From Climacium dendroides (lineage: Eukaryota > Streptophyta > Bryopsida > Hypnales > Climaciaceae), in the NCBI GenBank assembly GCA_950106755.1, contig OX467083.1, positions 22,687,029 to 22,751,028 on the forward strand: a stretch of 64,000 nt of DNA, in the 5' to 3' direction. Within the stretch, counting starts at the first letter, position 1. Every line of letters begins with the position of its first letter. Shown here one piece after another: positions 44,520 to 57,329 of the stretch. The translations under genes were made by a program, and so were the position numbers. The notes beneath the pieces were generated by a model. That model saw only the letters and a list, made by a program, of their open reading frames with translations. It searched no databases and was not told the DNA's origin.

Positions 44520-45362
44520 ATGTCGACCGGGTTTGAATTTGATACACTCGACTCGGGTGCTGGTTCAGCCAGAGGGGACCAATTCCTGATGGAACTTCTG
44601 GAGACTCCGCTTGAAGGAGTTCACTTCAATGCTGTTGACGACCAGGCCCAACTCTTACCAGCTACTCGGTCACCCCAAACATTGAATGCAGGAGTTCCTC
44701 GACTTGCGGATGGTGTTCTCGAGAGTCACATTGTACCAAGGTATCAGCAGCCTGCGAGGGAATTGGGCTCTGACCACGCTGCCATGAAGATTCTGGCACA
44801 AGGTATTACTCTGTAGTTATTTCTATCCACGGTGATTGAAATTTGAAACTTGTCTCCGCTTTTGAGAAACTGGCTGGACCCATTTCGACCTGTCTGTAGT
44901 TAAAGCTCAGTGCTCACTTGACAGAAACTGACGTTATACGTTTCTGAACTGCAATGGTTATTAGGTTCACAAGGAGAACCATCCACAGCCAGACCCGGAG
45001 AAGCATATTTCAATAAGGCTGATGGTGATATTTCCCACGCGCAGTGCCTAGAGTTTCTGTGCACAAAAGGGCGTAGTCTTCTGATCGAAAATCTCGAAGA
45101 CAAAGAGAAGGTTTGCAGCGTGTTACTGAACATGGCTGATATTGTTGAGGTCCTTCCACCGGCTAATGAGCCGTTACCAGGGGATATCTTGGACATGACT
45201 CTTTGGAAGGCTTCTTTGTGGGCACTCGTCCAGGAAATGAAGACCGTGGCTGAGGATTTCCCTTCATTGATTGGGAACTCTGGCGTGTATGTGCTCACCG
45301 CCTCGCCCTACTCCGCATTTCTGAGAGCCCTGGCGGCCGAGATTGCTGATCGACGCAGCTGA
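44520..45362 (+). CDS. Unknown two-exon plant gene, intact (226 aa)
   Basis: Exon 1 is 44520-44802, exon 2 is 44965-45362. The intron is GT-AG (donor AG|GTATTA, acceptor TTATTAG) and phase 1, and the joined reading frame is open to TGA 45360-45362. The protein starts MSTGFEFDTLDSGAGSARGD and contains ELLETPLEGVHF, SHIVPRYQQPARELGSDHAA, HAQCLEFLCTKGRSLLIENL and an acidic/hydrophobic C-terminus (WKASLWALVQEMKTVAEDFP ... FLRALAAEIADRRS). It has no signal peptide or membrane span, and I do not recognise a domain. The C-terminal half looks alpha-helical. I chose this ATG because the duplicate at 20440 starts at the same codon while upstream sequence differs. The open frame through the minisatellite could in principle add an N-terminal extension. 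Confidence 0.72.
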
Positions 45363-46970
45363 GAAATGAAGAGCCAGTTCGATCGATCGACAGCGCTTCG
45401 ATCTCACAACAGCCTCGCTTGCAGTGTGAAGAGGAAGAGACTAGTAATATATAGTAGTGAGCGAAGTGTTTTTTGTCCGAGTTACTTGCTAAGTGGTTTT
45501 ATTAGTGATCGCAGTCCATGAGTGACCCAGGGTTGGATCCACAAGTTTCCCTCACGTACCACAGCTTGGCACGAGTTAGTAACTTCGTTTTCGTGGAGGG
45601 TTTCTGCTGGCTTTAGGCTGTGGCCGGTGGTCTTGATGAAGGAACTGACGGAGCACTTAATTAGCGTGAATTGAGAAATACGGTATCGTTTTCTGTGTGC
45701 TTGTTGTGTGTGAGACAGTTCAATTGCATATGCATGACTACAACCCGTCCGAAAGTATCCTGTTAATTACCAGGCATGTTTTTTCACGGATTTCGTGACC
45801 CACCTGGGACTCAACCTGACTGCAGAGATGAACAACCCCGCCTCTGGCCGAAAGCATTATTGGTCTGGCTTCGAGAACTGGCCAGGGCTGTCTCACCTGC
45901 TCGTGCGAGCGGACCCAACTCCAAACCACCACCACCACCACCACCCCATCGCAGAAGCGCAGGAACTAATAATTATATATTAGGAATCATTAAATTTAGA
46001 AAATGGGAACCGGTAGCAGGAACCACAGGTCCCAAATACTTGAGGAGAGGTGGAGAAATACTGTACTGCACTGTATTGTACAGAGGAGACCGACTACAAT
46101 ACTGCGTTCACGGCTGCGCCCCACTTGGCTATTGCACGGCCGGCTCCTCGATCGGGGTGATGCCTGATTATTAGTTAGGAAAGCATAATTACCGACAGAT
46201 TCTGCATTCCGTTAATGACTGTAGTAAGCTCGATCAGCTTCAGTCAGTTGGGGACGGACGAATTGAATTCAATACCTGGCGGGGACAGTCTCGAGGTCAA
46301 ACAGTGGCGTATGAATGACTGTAAAAATGAAGAATGTTCCTGGTCCGCGTTGTCCCGCCAGGCCCTCGTGGCTGGTGGTTTGTATTTTCTTTCTTGCAAT
46401 GAAGCCTTGTTTCATTGTTTCAAAAAAAAAAAGTAAAAATGAAGAATGCATCTGTGGGTCCATCAGAAAATCAGATCAGGTTTTTTTGCAATGGATTTTT
46501 TTTCATTTGAGTAAGAAAAAAGAAAAGATCATTTTTGGAAATGTACTATACCTTGGTGATACTCTAGGTCTCATCCTTTCAAGGTTGAATTGTTAGCTAC
46601 ACTAGTTTGTTTTATTAGTGTGCTTGTGTGAGAGATATCCAAAACAAAAACTAATTACACAAATATAATTATAATTGATTTTTGAAGGAGTGGAAGGATT
46701 GGGACACATTTGGGACTTGAATTGTAAAAAACTACCACTTTTTAGGGCATTGGAAGAAAATTGAAGAAAAAGTTTCTTAATGAATTTCAACTCTGCAAAT
46801 TTATACAGTAGAACCTCTCTAAGTACACCCTCCATAAGTCAATAAAGCCCTCTTAACCAATATTGTCAGACCAGTCCCAGACTTGTCCCTATACAAAGTT
46901 TATGACTAAAAATGACTTGTCCCTATACAAAGGTCATGACTAAAAATGACCCTTTGTAAACAAATAAACC
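45363..46970. other. Downstream flank of the unknown gene; no further gene
   Basis: Mixed-GC sequence with a (CAC)n run at 45925-45942. Short ORFs here show no domain. A GCAATGAAGCC / T-run / A-run stretch at 46397-46440 has the look of an old poly(A)-type tail, but no parent is recognisable. Confidence 0.4.
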
Positions 46971-46979
46971 TCTCTAATG

Positions 46980-47433
46980 CAATCTTGTCAAATGGTCCCA
47001 AACCTATTGGTTAAAAGAGGCTCTACTATAGTAGATTACTATACAAATGAGTGAGCATTTTTTCAAAAACTTTGACCTTGTTGATTGAAAGATTATAGCA
47101 TTTGAAGTTACAAGAAAAAAAATTCAAATCTTGCCTGACTCCTCCTATAGTGGGACTCTTGCACCACAATCATATGGTATTTTCATGGACAAGTGCATCT
47201 TATATTATATTAGGTACATACATACATACCTATCAAATTTTAAAGGCAACAAACCAACTAGACCTTTTGATTTGAATATAAAAAAAAAAAAATTAAACTT
47301 TCAACAAGGCGGTACAATCATATCCACATTTTGTATTAAAATTTCAAAACTTTTGTTCAAATTTGACTTCATAGGGACCTATCTAAATTTTCAGTTAGTC
47401 AATCAAGATCCACTTTGTCTTTTAGAAGGTTAA
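46980..47433. mobile_element. Probable decayed member of the long TTAA family
   Basis: CTTTGACCTTGTTGATTGAA and 'gcatttgaagttacaag' follow the interior order of copies A-C. It ends CTTTTAGAAGG before TTAA near 47430. The left end is not defined. Confidence 0.35.
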
Positions 47434-48423
47434 TAATGCCCTTTAGGTAGTGCAAAGTCTCCTTTCTAGTAGAAGTATGTGGTCATGGTGCTACTCTTAT
47501 AATTCATTTGAATTGGAAGAAGAACCCATGGGGAACAAACTCATGGTCCAAAATGCCAAGATCAATAGGTTATTGAACAACCAATTAAAAATTTGGATAG
47601 GTTCCTCCAAAGTCAATTTTGAATGGATCTTTTGAAATTTTGATACAAGGTGTAGATATATACTACTTTGTTGGAAATTTGGAATTTTTTTTCATGAGCA
47701 AAAGGGATCAAAATTATGTTGCTTGATTCAAAGTTATGTTGCTCAATGTTTTTCAGATTAGGTAAGTACCTTTAGGCAAAATTCCTTGGCTCCCTCTAAA
47801 TTTTTTATAGATTACGCAAGTAGCTTTAGGCTACATGTGTAAAATTCCTCTATTACCTCTAAAATTTGGTAGGTTTGTATAAATGTACCTAACGTAATAT
47901 AGGATGTAACTGTCAAAAAAATTCCATGTATTAATTAATAGTACAAAAATCTCCTTGTAGGAGGAATTAAGCAAGGTTGGAAAATAAATTTTTCTTCTAA
48001 TTTCATGCACAGTAAATAAACCTTTCAATTTAAGTTTCAATTTCTAGAAAGAAAAAAATCCCACTCATTTTATGAATAGTTTTAAGTTTGTATGGATGAA
48101 TTTCATAAATAAAGTTATTTTTTCATAATTTGTCAATTGCTCTAAAAAGTGGCAAATTTTGACAATTTATGTCTAAAATGTGTCCTGATCCATTGACTTT
48201 AAGTCTCACTTCCTACCACTCTTTTTGCTTCTGTTTTGCAAATAAATTTTTTTCATACTTAATATTCAAGATGAAGTCATATGTTTACTTCAAATCATAA
48301 ATTTTTTAAAATTTTAGGAAAATTTAAAAATTACTATGAATTTTTAAAGAAAAAAATGAAAAAAATTCGTATCAAATATAGAATATATTCAAAAAATTTA
48401 ATTTAATTTTCACCATAAATGTA

Positions 48424-49284
48424 CTCCTTCTGTTTCAAAATGATCTTTTTGTTGGCCTTAGGGCTTAGTGTTTTATTCCAAAATGATCTTTTTGTTGGCC
48501 TTAATGTTTTATTCCAAAATGATCTTTCTGTTGGCGTTAATGTTTTGTTCCACAATGATCTTACTATAGCACTTTGTGACATTGTGAATTAATGGGTAAT
48601 TTTGTTAAAATGGCGAAACGTGTGGCGAAATTTTGTTATTTTTCCAGTTTTTACAATTTAGAGAGCATGGTCTGAAGTGTACAAATGTCCTAGATGTCTA
48701 AAATCTATACCATTCTTAGATGTGTGAAATCTACACCTATGCTAGATGTCACTTCTACACTTCAGTTCATGCAGTCTGACATCTATAGTAGTCATAGATT
48801 TCTTAAATCTATAAAGGTTCAAGATTCCTGGAAACTATACCTATCCTAAATGTCATTGTTACAATTGAGAGTGGGTGGTTTGAAAATGGCACATAGAATG
48901 TCACCATTTTAAAGAAATTCTCCATATTAGTTAGATTTGGTTTTTGATTGCTATTTGGTTGGAACCAATAAATCAACTTCAAGTAGTAGTTCATCCTCTA
49001 TCCATGCAATTATCAATCAAAAGACAAATGAAATGACTAAAGGGGTCAATCTACAAAATGATGACCTCACACTCAACAATTAATTGACCAATGGTGCTTT
49101 TTGTAAATGCCCCTCAAAATCTACTTTTTAATATTCCAAAATTGCACTTTGGAAAAGGCTTCAAAACTCGAAGTTTCTAGAATACTAGAAGTGTACCAAA
49201 TTCTATTTATAGAGCAAAATTATTTTTTAAAATATCATTTTTAGCCTTAATCCAGAACATTTTATATAATAGGAGGGATGGAGG
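48424..49284. mobile_element. Stowaway-like element with a nested MITE
   Basis: TA (48422-48423) then CTCCTTCTGTTTCAAAATGA; the right end is AGGAGGGATGGAGG then TA (49285-49286). A subterminal block TTCCAAAATGATCTTTTTGT is repeated in tandem about four times at 48437-48560. A second MITE is nested inside (48595-48923). Confidence 0.6.
48595..48923. mobile_element. MITE with TTAAAATGGC-type ends, nested
   Basis: Starts GGTAATTTTGTTAAAATGGC and ends ACCATTTTAAAGAAATTCTCC-like sequence. The interior (GTACAAATGTCCTAGATGTC, AAATCTATACCATTCTTAGA) matches 56490-56805. No clear target duplication. Confidence 0.68.
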
Positions 49285-49286
49285 TA

Positions 49287-51555
49287 GTATATGAATAGTG
49301 TATAATATCATGGTATAAACCAAAGTCACCATGTCATTCTAAAATTAAACAAACAACAAACCATGGTTATAGGCCCAAAGTTCATATTGCTATAAAATTT
49401 TGAAACTTACAAATTTTTTCAATCGGAGTAAAAACTACACTTGATAAGATTCATTTCATTTGTTGAATTCAAATTCAAAAATACTATTTTTATGGCTAAC
49501 ATTCACATAAAAAATAAATAGCAAGAAATGGCCAAAATACACTACAAGGGTGATTTGTGGATCAAGCATCTTTTTTTCTAGAAAACTCAATATTGTTCAT
49601 TGAAAATGCATTCAAACAACTTCCAAAAATAATTCTAATGAAATTTTTTCTCCATCCTATAGACTTAGGCATGGTTATTTGAATGACAAAAAACATCGGC
49701 ATGGCCTTTTAGGAATAAGTAAGGCACACTTACTTGTATTTGGAGTTTTCTATAAATTTTACTAGCTAATTTCCTTCAATTCTCATACTGAACCAATTTT
49801 TGAAGAATTAAATTTGGTTATTTTCTCTATTTTTTAATCTAAATAGAAAATTTACAAATTTTTTTACCAAATTTTTATTGATGCTTTTAAATTGTAACTA
49901 TTCTTTTTACCAATTCCATTGGCTAATTTTGAACTAGCTGCTAAATTTTTCTGAACATTGACACTTACTAGGGGAGGCAACCCATTTCTAACCACTTAAA
50001 CAAATATACATATTTGTAGGTCGGGTTTCTTCAATCGAAAAAAATTCTTGTGTGCAAAAATAAAGTTTGGAAGGTTTCTATAATTTTTTAGATTTTTATT
50101 TCACAAAATATAATTTCTATGAGTTTTTTAATTGCGAATTTTGTTTGATTCATACTGATCATACAAACCTTCCTATTTTAAACCAAGGGTTGGTTGCAAT
50201 ATTGAAAGTCTTATAGCCAATCATTATGCGTCACAATCATATTAGAAATTGTGCCATAATTTATAATTGCTCATTTCCTACATGGAAAGAGAGCAACCCA
50301 AGATAGAAACACGTAAATGTGATACTTATTCAAGCTTTATAGATCTTAATGGTAGGCACAAAATAAAATGATGTGCATTAGTTAGGTTTAAAAAACCAAC
50401 AAATTTGGTTTCATATTTTTCCAAGCTTGTAAAAAATATAATACAAATTTTGTGTAAATAAGTACATAGATGCACCTATTGTGAACAATAGATTAACTCA
50501 AAAGTGGAAACGGAAACATCCAAAAGCAATAGATCTTAAACTTGTATCATGCTTGTTTTATTGGCCAACACAAAACTTAGCCCCATAATTGTCATACATT
50601 CATGGAAACTCACCTATCAACATTAGATCCACTTGTGCTTTAGTTTAAGGCTTATTCTAGGAGTTCATAAACAACTGACTCTTGTTACATTTGGGTGCAC
50701 ATACCTTGCATATTGTATATTGTCAGAATTGTGTGTGTGATAAAAAATGGGTGCCTTTCATACTATACTCATAGATCAATTTTGACACCTTGATGCCAAA
50801 ATAGTTTAGTTTGTATAGTTTGACACTTTAGCAGTTTAATTTGGATTTCTTGACTTTCGGCACTTTGTTTTTTCTAATTTTTAAACACTCCTAATTTTGG
50901 ATTGATTTTTTCTGCTTATGGATCAATGTGTTCCTCTTACTAAAAAAATTCAAGAATAATTTTTAGATATTCAGAATTAGCAACAATGCAATCTTTTTTA
51001 TCTCCAAAAATAGTTGTACAAATTTTAAAATTAAATTTTTCCCTACTTATTTCCAAAACTAATCTCTACATATGGTACTATAATTTTGTAAATTTTGGCA
51101 ATAGTCATAGTAGTTAAAATTTGCCAACTAAGAGCATGTCTACTCCCACTTAGAATACTAGACTAGAACTCCATGCTCCAAACCCAAAAGCAAAAATTGT
51201 CCACATGCACTATTATTCGGAGCGTAGATTTCCAAACACCTTGCTCATCACATTTTTCCTGAGATGTTTTAGCTTGGAATGGATGGGGAAAATTTGGATC
51301 GGGCCCAGAATTGACTAATTTTTATGCAAGGGCTAATTAGAATTGGGAGTAGTTGCAAGGCATAGAGCTAGTTGGCATTGAAAAAGTTACTAGACGAAGT
51401 AGAGGCCAATTAGAGTAAAGAACATTAATGAGCTAGGAGTTGTGGTCCTAGTCCACAGTGGGTCACTAGGCCCTCTTATTTCACAATGTCATGGGCTATG
51501 ACTTCCTCGGGGATATTTGAATGTGCAAGAATAGGCGTGCTCTAAAAGCATGTCC
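49287..51555. other. Gene-free region with two duplicated segments
   Basis: 49740-49960 is the AT-decayed partner of 41735-41955. About 49980-50245 is the third copy of the ACCCATTTCCAAC MITE. From 51130 an AGAGCATGTCTACTCCCAC / ...GTGCTCTAAAAGCATGTCCA pair at 51130 and 51536 suggests a further small inverted-end element. No coding region is supported. Confidence 0.5.
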
Positions 51556-52159
51556 ACTACTTACCCCTATACATGGCCAAGATGACATTGGTAGGGGCCG
51601 GGAGCCTAGCAACCCACACTGACATTGGCAACAAAACTTTGAACATTGGGTGCGCCCAATTTTGCAACAAATACCCTAGTTTCACAAGGGCAAGGAAGTT
51701 TTTGAGTGAGCTCGGTGTTGACCAATTTATGAAAGTTTTGATTGTTTTTTTTGTTGATCCAACCATTTTCATAATGGTTGAGTATGGTTGAAACACTATT
51801 GGAGGACGTAGAGGTGGAAAAAATCAACATGGTATGGGAAAGAGGAGTACTATGTGGGTTGATAATTTTAGTCAAGTAGGGGGTGATCCTACTTTAGACA
51901 TCAAAAAAGGAGGCAATCCAAGCTACAGAGCCCCCAAAAGAAGTGATGGCAGAGAAAGGAGATGTTGGGGTGGTGGTGCTACCAATGTCCAGGAAGAACC
52001 AATGTTTAGTTCATTGTTAGTCAGTGCCTTTGGGAAAATAACTTGTTGGAGTGTGAAAATGAAGGATTGAAAATCGGACAAAACATTGGTAGGATTGGCA
52101 ACCAATCAATGTACAAAAAAAAATGGAGGCTCTTTAGCTACGACATCTATGAAATTGTT

Positions 52160-52351
52160 CACTAGTAGAAAATGCAGAGATTTCAACACAATTCTGTTGT
52201 TTCGGTCGCGTTGTTTCGGTCATTAAACAATAGATTTCTATTGAAATTAACAGATTTTTGTTAATTTCAACATAAATATGTTGTTCAATGACCAAAACAA
52301 CGCGACCAAAACAACAGAATTCTATTGAAATTCCTGCATTTTCTACTAGTG
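52160..52351. mobile_element. CACTA-like foldback MITE (192 bp)
   Basis: The left end CACTAGTAGAAAATGCAG is answered by CTGCATTTTCTACTAGTG at the right. Nearly the whole element pairs as a hairpin around TTTTTGTTAATTTC at the centre. The CACTAG terminus suggests the CACTA/EnSpm group. The expected 3 bp duplication is imperfect (GTT versus ATT). Confidence 0.65.
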
Positions 52352-53559
52352 ATTGGATTTCAGCTACTTGCAATTTAAGATTTAAGGCTAATACTTAGGT
52401 TACTAGAGGTTGGTATCTTCTTAGACAAAGTGGGTATCATTTTTTTTTAAACCAACTTTCAAGATGTATATAAAGATTGTGGCTTTGTCTAGTATTTGAA
52501 ACTCTCTTATTATGAAGGTGGCTAGTGTTAGAGCAAAGTGTTATATAGTTTTTGAGTAATCATGAAGAAGTTGTCAAGTTTTTTGTAGGAGCTAAATCTC
52601 TCAAAGATAAAAAATTTCATTGATTCTATGTAGTATTACAAATTGTTGCTTGTTTAAGCCTATTACTTAAAATTGTCCTAGTTATCTAGTTGGATTTAGG
52701 GTTGCTTTGTACCATTACTAGTCGATTGCTTACCATACTACAAATAGTGAAGATGTTTGAGTGTTGATATCAAAGTTGAATTTGACACTACAACAAATAA
52801 CATCAATGATATGCAAGTTGTACAAGTAGTCCTTGCAAAACTTGCATATCAATATTCAAGCTATATTGAATCAAGTTGTTGTAGTAACCAAGAAATCTTG
52901 CTCATTGACATCAAGTTGTAAGTGCTTTGATGAGATAAGAGTTGATAAATTAGAGACATGTGCAAACAATACATACTTAAATAACAACCACAATAGTTTT
53001 GAACCTTACTACCATGAAAAATTGATTATTTTCAACTTATATGGAGAATATATTGTAGCCTTCACAAATTTGAAGTTGAAGAAAATTGGCCAGTGAGAGT
53101 TTGATACTAGAAAAAATGAACTAGTAGATTTTGTTAAGGAGAAGATGCAACCGGTGCCTCCAGGGAAAAAATTGGTCCCTTCTACAAAGAAGAAGAAAAT
53201 TATTAAAGCACCTCAAAAAACTTTCTAAATATTGGGCGCAACAATCTCAAATTTAGGATTCTAAGGCATTGGCGACTTAGGAGGAAGCAAGTTGGGGACC
53301 GATGGAGGAGGCTATGAGGAAACAACAAGTAGTATACAAAGCACCAAAGAAGCCCAAACTGCAACAATTCATCATGTGAGAGGGAGATCAAAGGATGTTG
53401 GAAGAGCTAATTTCAATGCTAGAGCTAGAGTTCGAGGAGAGTATAAAGCAATTCCACAACTACGAGGTGCTATAGTAATAATATTCAACACTAGTCGAAT
53501 CTCTTGTTTATCTAGACATGAGTTGTGTAACTTGACGCTGTTTACCTGAACGTTCAATG

Positions 53560-54510
53560 TAACAATCCCATGTTTTTAGAGTCTAAAGGGGGGAAAATTA
53601 AATATGATGTGACAAAGTTTATTGATGCATACCAACAAAACCTTGGATTTACAAGTATGTGAGACTAGTCCAATGGATATTTTGTAGATGGCTAAGGAAT
53701 TATACCGCAAAAAGAATGTGAAGAATGTTGATTTCAACTTTGAGCATTGTTGGCTACTTGTCAAAGACTTCCCATAGTGAGCTAAGGGTTAGATAACAGT
53801 GAAGAACACCACACCTTTGAAGAGGAAGGCCGTAACCTCAGACCAAGGCTTCTATGAAGTTGCAGACAGATGTGGAAGTATTGTAGAGGGGACAATAGTT
53901 GGAGATAGAAATCAAGCTCTCCAAGATCGTCCCATTGGTACAAAAGTAGTTAAAGAAATGTTGAAAGTTGATAGGGTCACATATTATATTCACTATAAAC
54001 AAGCTATTGTTTATGAGGTGATGGCGACTCATCTTCTTCATGACTGCTCTAGATGCTAATGAAGTCCAATCCATGATAGCACAAGAATTCATGAGGTTGC
54101 GACAAGAGGAAGAGTTGAAAAAGCTCCAAAAGTATTTGAGTGTTCAAGATCAAAAGCATTTAGAGGATGTTACTTCTTAAGAAGAGCAATTACGACTTCA
54201 TATAATGACTAAATTAGCAAGATAGACCATCAAGGTCTAGGAAAAGAAAGAGACATGACACCAGATGCAATAGTGACATCCCCATGAGCAAGAACCAAAA
54301 TTGTATGGGAGGATGACTATTACGAAGAAGACACCAACTTTGAAGAAAATGAATTGGTTGGTGGGGATGTGATTGAAGATTCTAACCTTGGACTCAATGA
54401 CAACGAGGGTGTAATTGGGGAAACACAACATATTGATATGGAGATGGGAAATTTTTGGCCAACGCAAGCCCCTTCAAATGTCAGAGGCTTGTGTTTTTTG
54501 TTTGTGAGTT
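53560..54510 (+). pseudogene. PIF/Harbinger partner protein (Myb/NAM-associated type), broken
   Basis: Across shifting frames I read KELYRKKNVKNVDFNFEHCW, LLVKDFP, then LQDRPIGTKVVKEMLK. The 'F.lehCW.lLk..pkW' and 'RPiG.KkaKe' boxes are the signature of the plant Myb-like/NAM-associated proteins that act with PIF/Harbinger transposases. A later acidic part (EDDYYEEDTNFEENE) is open from about 54299. In-frame stops at about 53653, 53687 and 53775 break it. The N-terminal Myb domain cannot be recognised; DNA back to about 51800 may be its remains. Confidence 0.55.
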
Positions 54511-55498
54511 TTAATTCCATTTTTTGACTCCACATGGTTCACTTCTTAGAATTCAAGCTCCAGGAGATTTTTTCTTTACCACCAATGTTGGAATTCAAAT
54601 TTTTGTAGCTTACAGCTTTTACAATCCTAAATTTGTTTTATATCTATTGTGGTTTAGGCCTTTGATGTTTAAAATATTTCTTTTGCAAGCATACAACTTT
54701 CGAAGTCCCAATTTATAGCTTTTCTAGCTTTATATTTTGAAATTCTTGTTTGAATTTGAGCTACGACAATTTTTTGTCCAACACTATTTTGACAAACATG
54801 CATTTAAATTGGCCAATTTTAGCTGCACTATTTTGATAAGCCTTGTTCAATTAAGTTTTTTCATAGTAAAGCTTGAATTTGAGCTATGGCTTCTTGTTTT
54901 GGTTGTGGAATTTTTTGTTTTTGTTTTTATAAAAAAAAACATTTAGATCAACCAATTTTAGGTGCACTATTTTGATGGGCTCTAGTCTAATTTAAATTTT
55001 ATGGATGATTTCAATTTTCACTGTTGCAGCTCAAAGTTGCAATATAATTTTTTTAATTTATTGAATTATTATTTATATTCCATTTTCTTGGGTGGGGTCC
55101 CAACTCGGCCAACTATGGGTGTTTTGTTGTGGGTGACTTTCTGTTGCTTTCAATGTATGCGTGTAGATGTTCATATAGTAGCAAGCAATATGACCCTTCC
55201 TAGAGACTCTTAACTAGATTCAAGTTGAAGTCCAAGCTTCAATTCCCATAGTAGTTTTTCTCAATCAAGGGGGCATGTAGCATATGAAAGTCGTAATGGT
55301 ATGGGTGCAATGTATGAAGATATGACCACTCATGTAGTCTACACCCACAATTCACAAAGTGAAAGGGATGAACTTCCTCATGTGGACCCCAAAATGCCAA
55401 CAACATGGCAAGTTCTAAGTAGTACAAAAGAAACAGAGAGATTTCTAGAAGAAAATGAGAATGGAGATTATGTTGACAATGTTACTATTAGACATACT

Positions 55499-57311
55499 TT
55501 GAATAGTAAAAGATACTATCAAAGATAGTAGGGTATTGCATACATTTGAATTTATTCCATGTTGGCTCATTTCAATGATTGAGTCTATGTTTTGTCAATT
55601 TCACTCTGTATGCCATTTGTTGAAAATAAATGGATAAAATCTAAATGAACAAATATGAATGTTGCATTATCCTCTATACACTACAATCTTAAAAAAAATA
55701 AAGGAAAAATCAATTAGAATTTGGAAGTAAATGAATTCCAGAACTAACCACCTCCATAGACTCAATTATTGAACCAAGTTTCATAATCACTCTAAAAATC
55801 GCCCATAGACATTTTCTAAGCAACAATAATTTAAATATTTTTCTATATTGTTGTATATCAATTAAAATCCACCTCCATGAATATTACAACTAAGAAGAAC
55901 CAAGGCAAGTCAGCTTTGAAGAACAATAGAAAACTAGTTTACAAAACTTTGAATGCTCTTAACTTAAAAAAGAAAACATTTCAAACTAATTTTTTTTTCT
56001 CATCAAGAATTAATTTGAAAATATAGGAAAATCAAAGTAAGCAAAATTTGACTTTAATTCTTTAAAAATATGTTGAATACTAGAAGGAATGTAAGCTCTA
56101 CCTTACACCTACTTTAATATACTATTTTTCTTTGTACTTTCATCTAAATTCAATGTAAAAGGTAGAAGTGTGTTGCAATGTGATTGATTTACACCTCAAC
56201 TACATTTCAAAAAGATTTTTAAATTTTATATTTTGATAAAAACTCAATTCAATGAGAAAAATAAAAGTGTGTTGTGGTGTGCTTGAAGTAGACCTCAAGC
56301 ACACCTCAATACACTTTTACTTTTCACATTGAATTGAATTTGAATCAAATTTTGAAACATTAAAATTGTTTTAAGGTTTACTTGAGGTATACTACAACAC
56401 ACTCTTTTGCTTTACCTCAAGCCTACTTCAACACGCTCTTTTACTTTTTATATTGGTCTAAAGTATATATGAAGGAAAACAATAATATAGGCAATTTCAT
56501 TAAAATGGCAAAATTTCTCTACTTTGGCAATTTTTATAGTTCAGAGCAAGCAGTTTGAACTGTACAAATGTTGTAGATGTCTTAAATCTATACCATTTTT
56601 AAATGTTTGAAATCTATACTAGTGATAGATGTCACTTTTACAATTCAGAGCAAGCGATCTGAAATCTATAGCAATCTTAGATCTCTCAAATCTATAAAAA
56701 TTCAAGATTCTTGAAAACTATAACTGTCCTAGATGTCACTTTTACAATTTAGAGCGGGCGGTTTGAAAGTGGCACATGGAATGCTGCCATTTTAACAAAA
56801 TTGCCCATTAATGTACTAGTTTTATTATTCTTATTAGTTAATTACACATTTGAAGATCTTGCATTAGTCACAATTTAATACATCTCCCAAAATACTTGAC
56901 ATTTGAAATTAATATTTATTATTTTCAAAACAGAAGTTTCCAAGATTAATTTTCATTGTGAGAACAATCTCACTTGTGGATTCAATTTTTTCTAATTCTA
57001 TTTTAGAGCTTTTATGATTCAATTTTTTCTTTTATTGTATATCTTATTGGATACAACATTTTCTAAAGTAATTAAATTAAAAAATTCTACACCTCGATTT
57101 TTTAATATTTTCAAATTAATTTTTCATAATAAAATAATTTAAGTTCAAAATGTCTAGTGCAAAATTTTGTAGTTTAGAACATTCAAAATCTTTTAAACTA
57201 GTTTGCTATGGTTCTTCAAACTTTGATTAACTTTGCAATATTAATGGGGGTGGATTTTTAATGATGTACAACAACATACAATAAAATATTCAAATCATTG
57301 TGACTCACTTT
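55499..57311. repeat. Direct ~90 bp repeats bounding a 1.8 kb gene-free block
   Basis: ACTTTGAATAGTRAAAGATA and the following CGTATTGCATA / TTATKCCATGTTGGC text occurs at about 55496-55570 and again at 57308-57380. The block between is AT-rich and contains the MITE at 56490-56805. The arrangement suggests a tandem duplication, or an insertion within the Harbinger remains. Confidence 0.6.
56490..56805. mobile_element. MITE with TTAAAATGGC-type ends
   Basis: Starts GGCAATTTCATTAAAATGGC and ends GCCATTTTAACAAAATTGCC. Flanks CAATAATATA and CATTAATGTA agree at 8 of 10 positions, consistent with an old 10 bp target duplication. Same family as 48595 and 39114. Confidence 0.72.
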
Positions 57312-57329
57312 GAATAGTGAAAGATACTA

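Noticed and set aside
45776..46174. Pro/His-rich ORFs downstream of the unknown gene
   Set aside because: They derive from a (CAC)n run in GC-richer DNA with no domain or duplicate.
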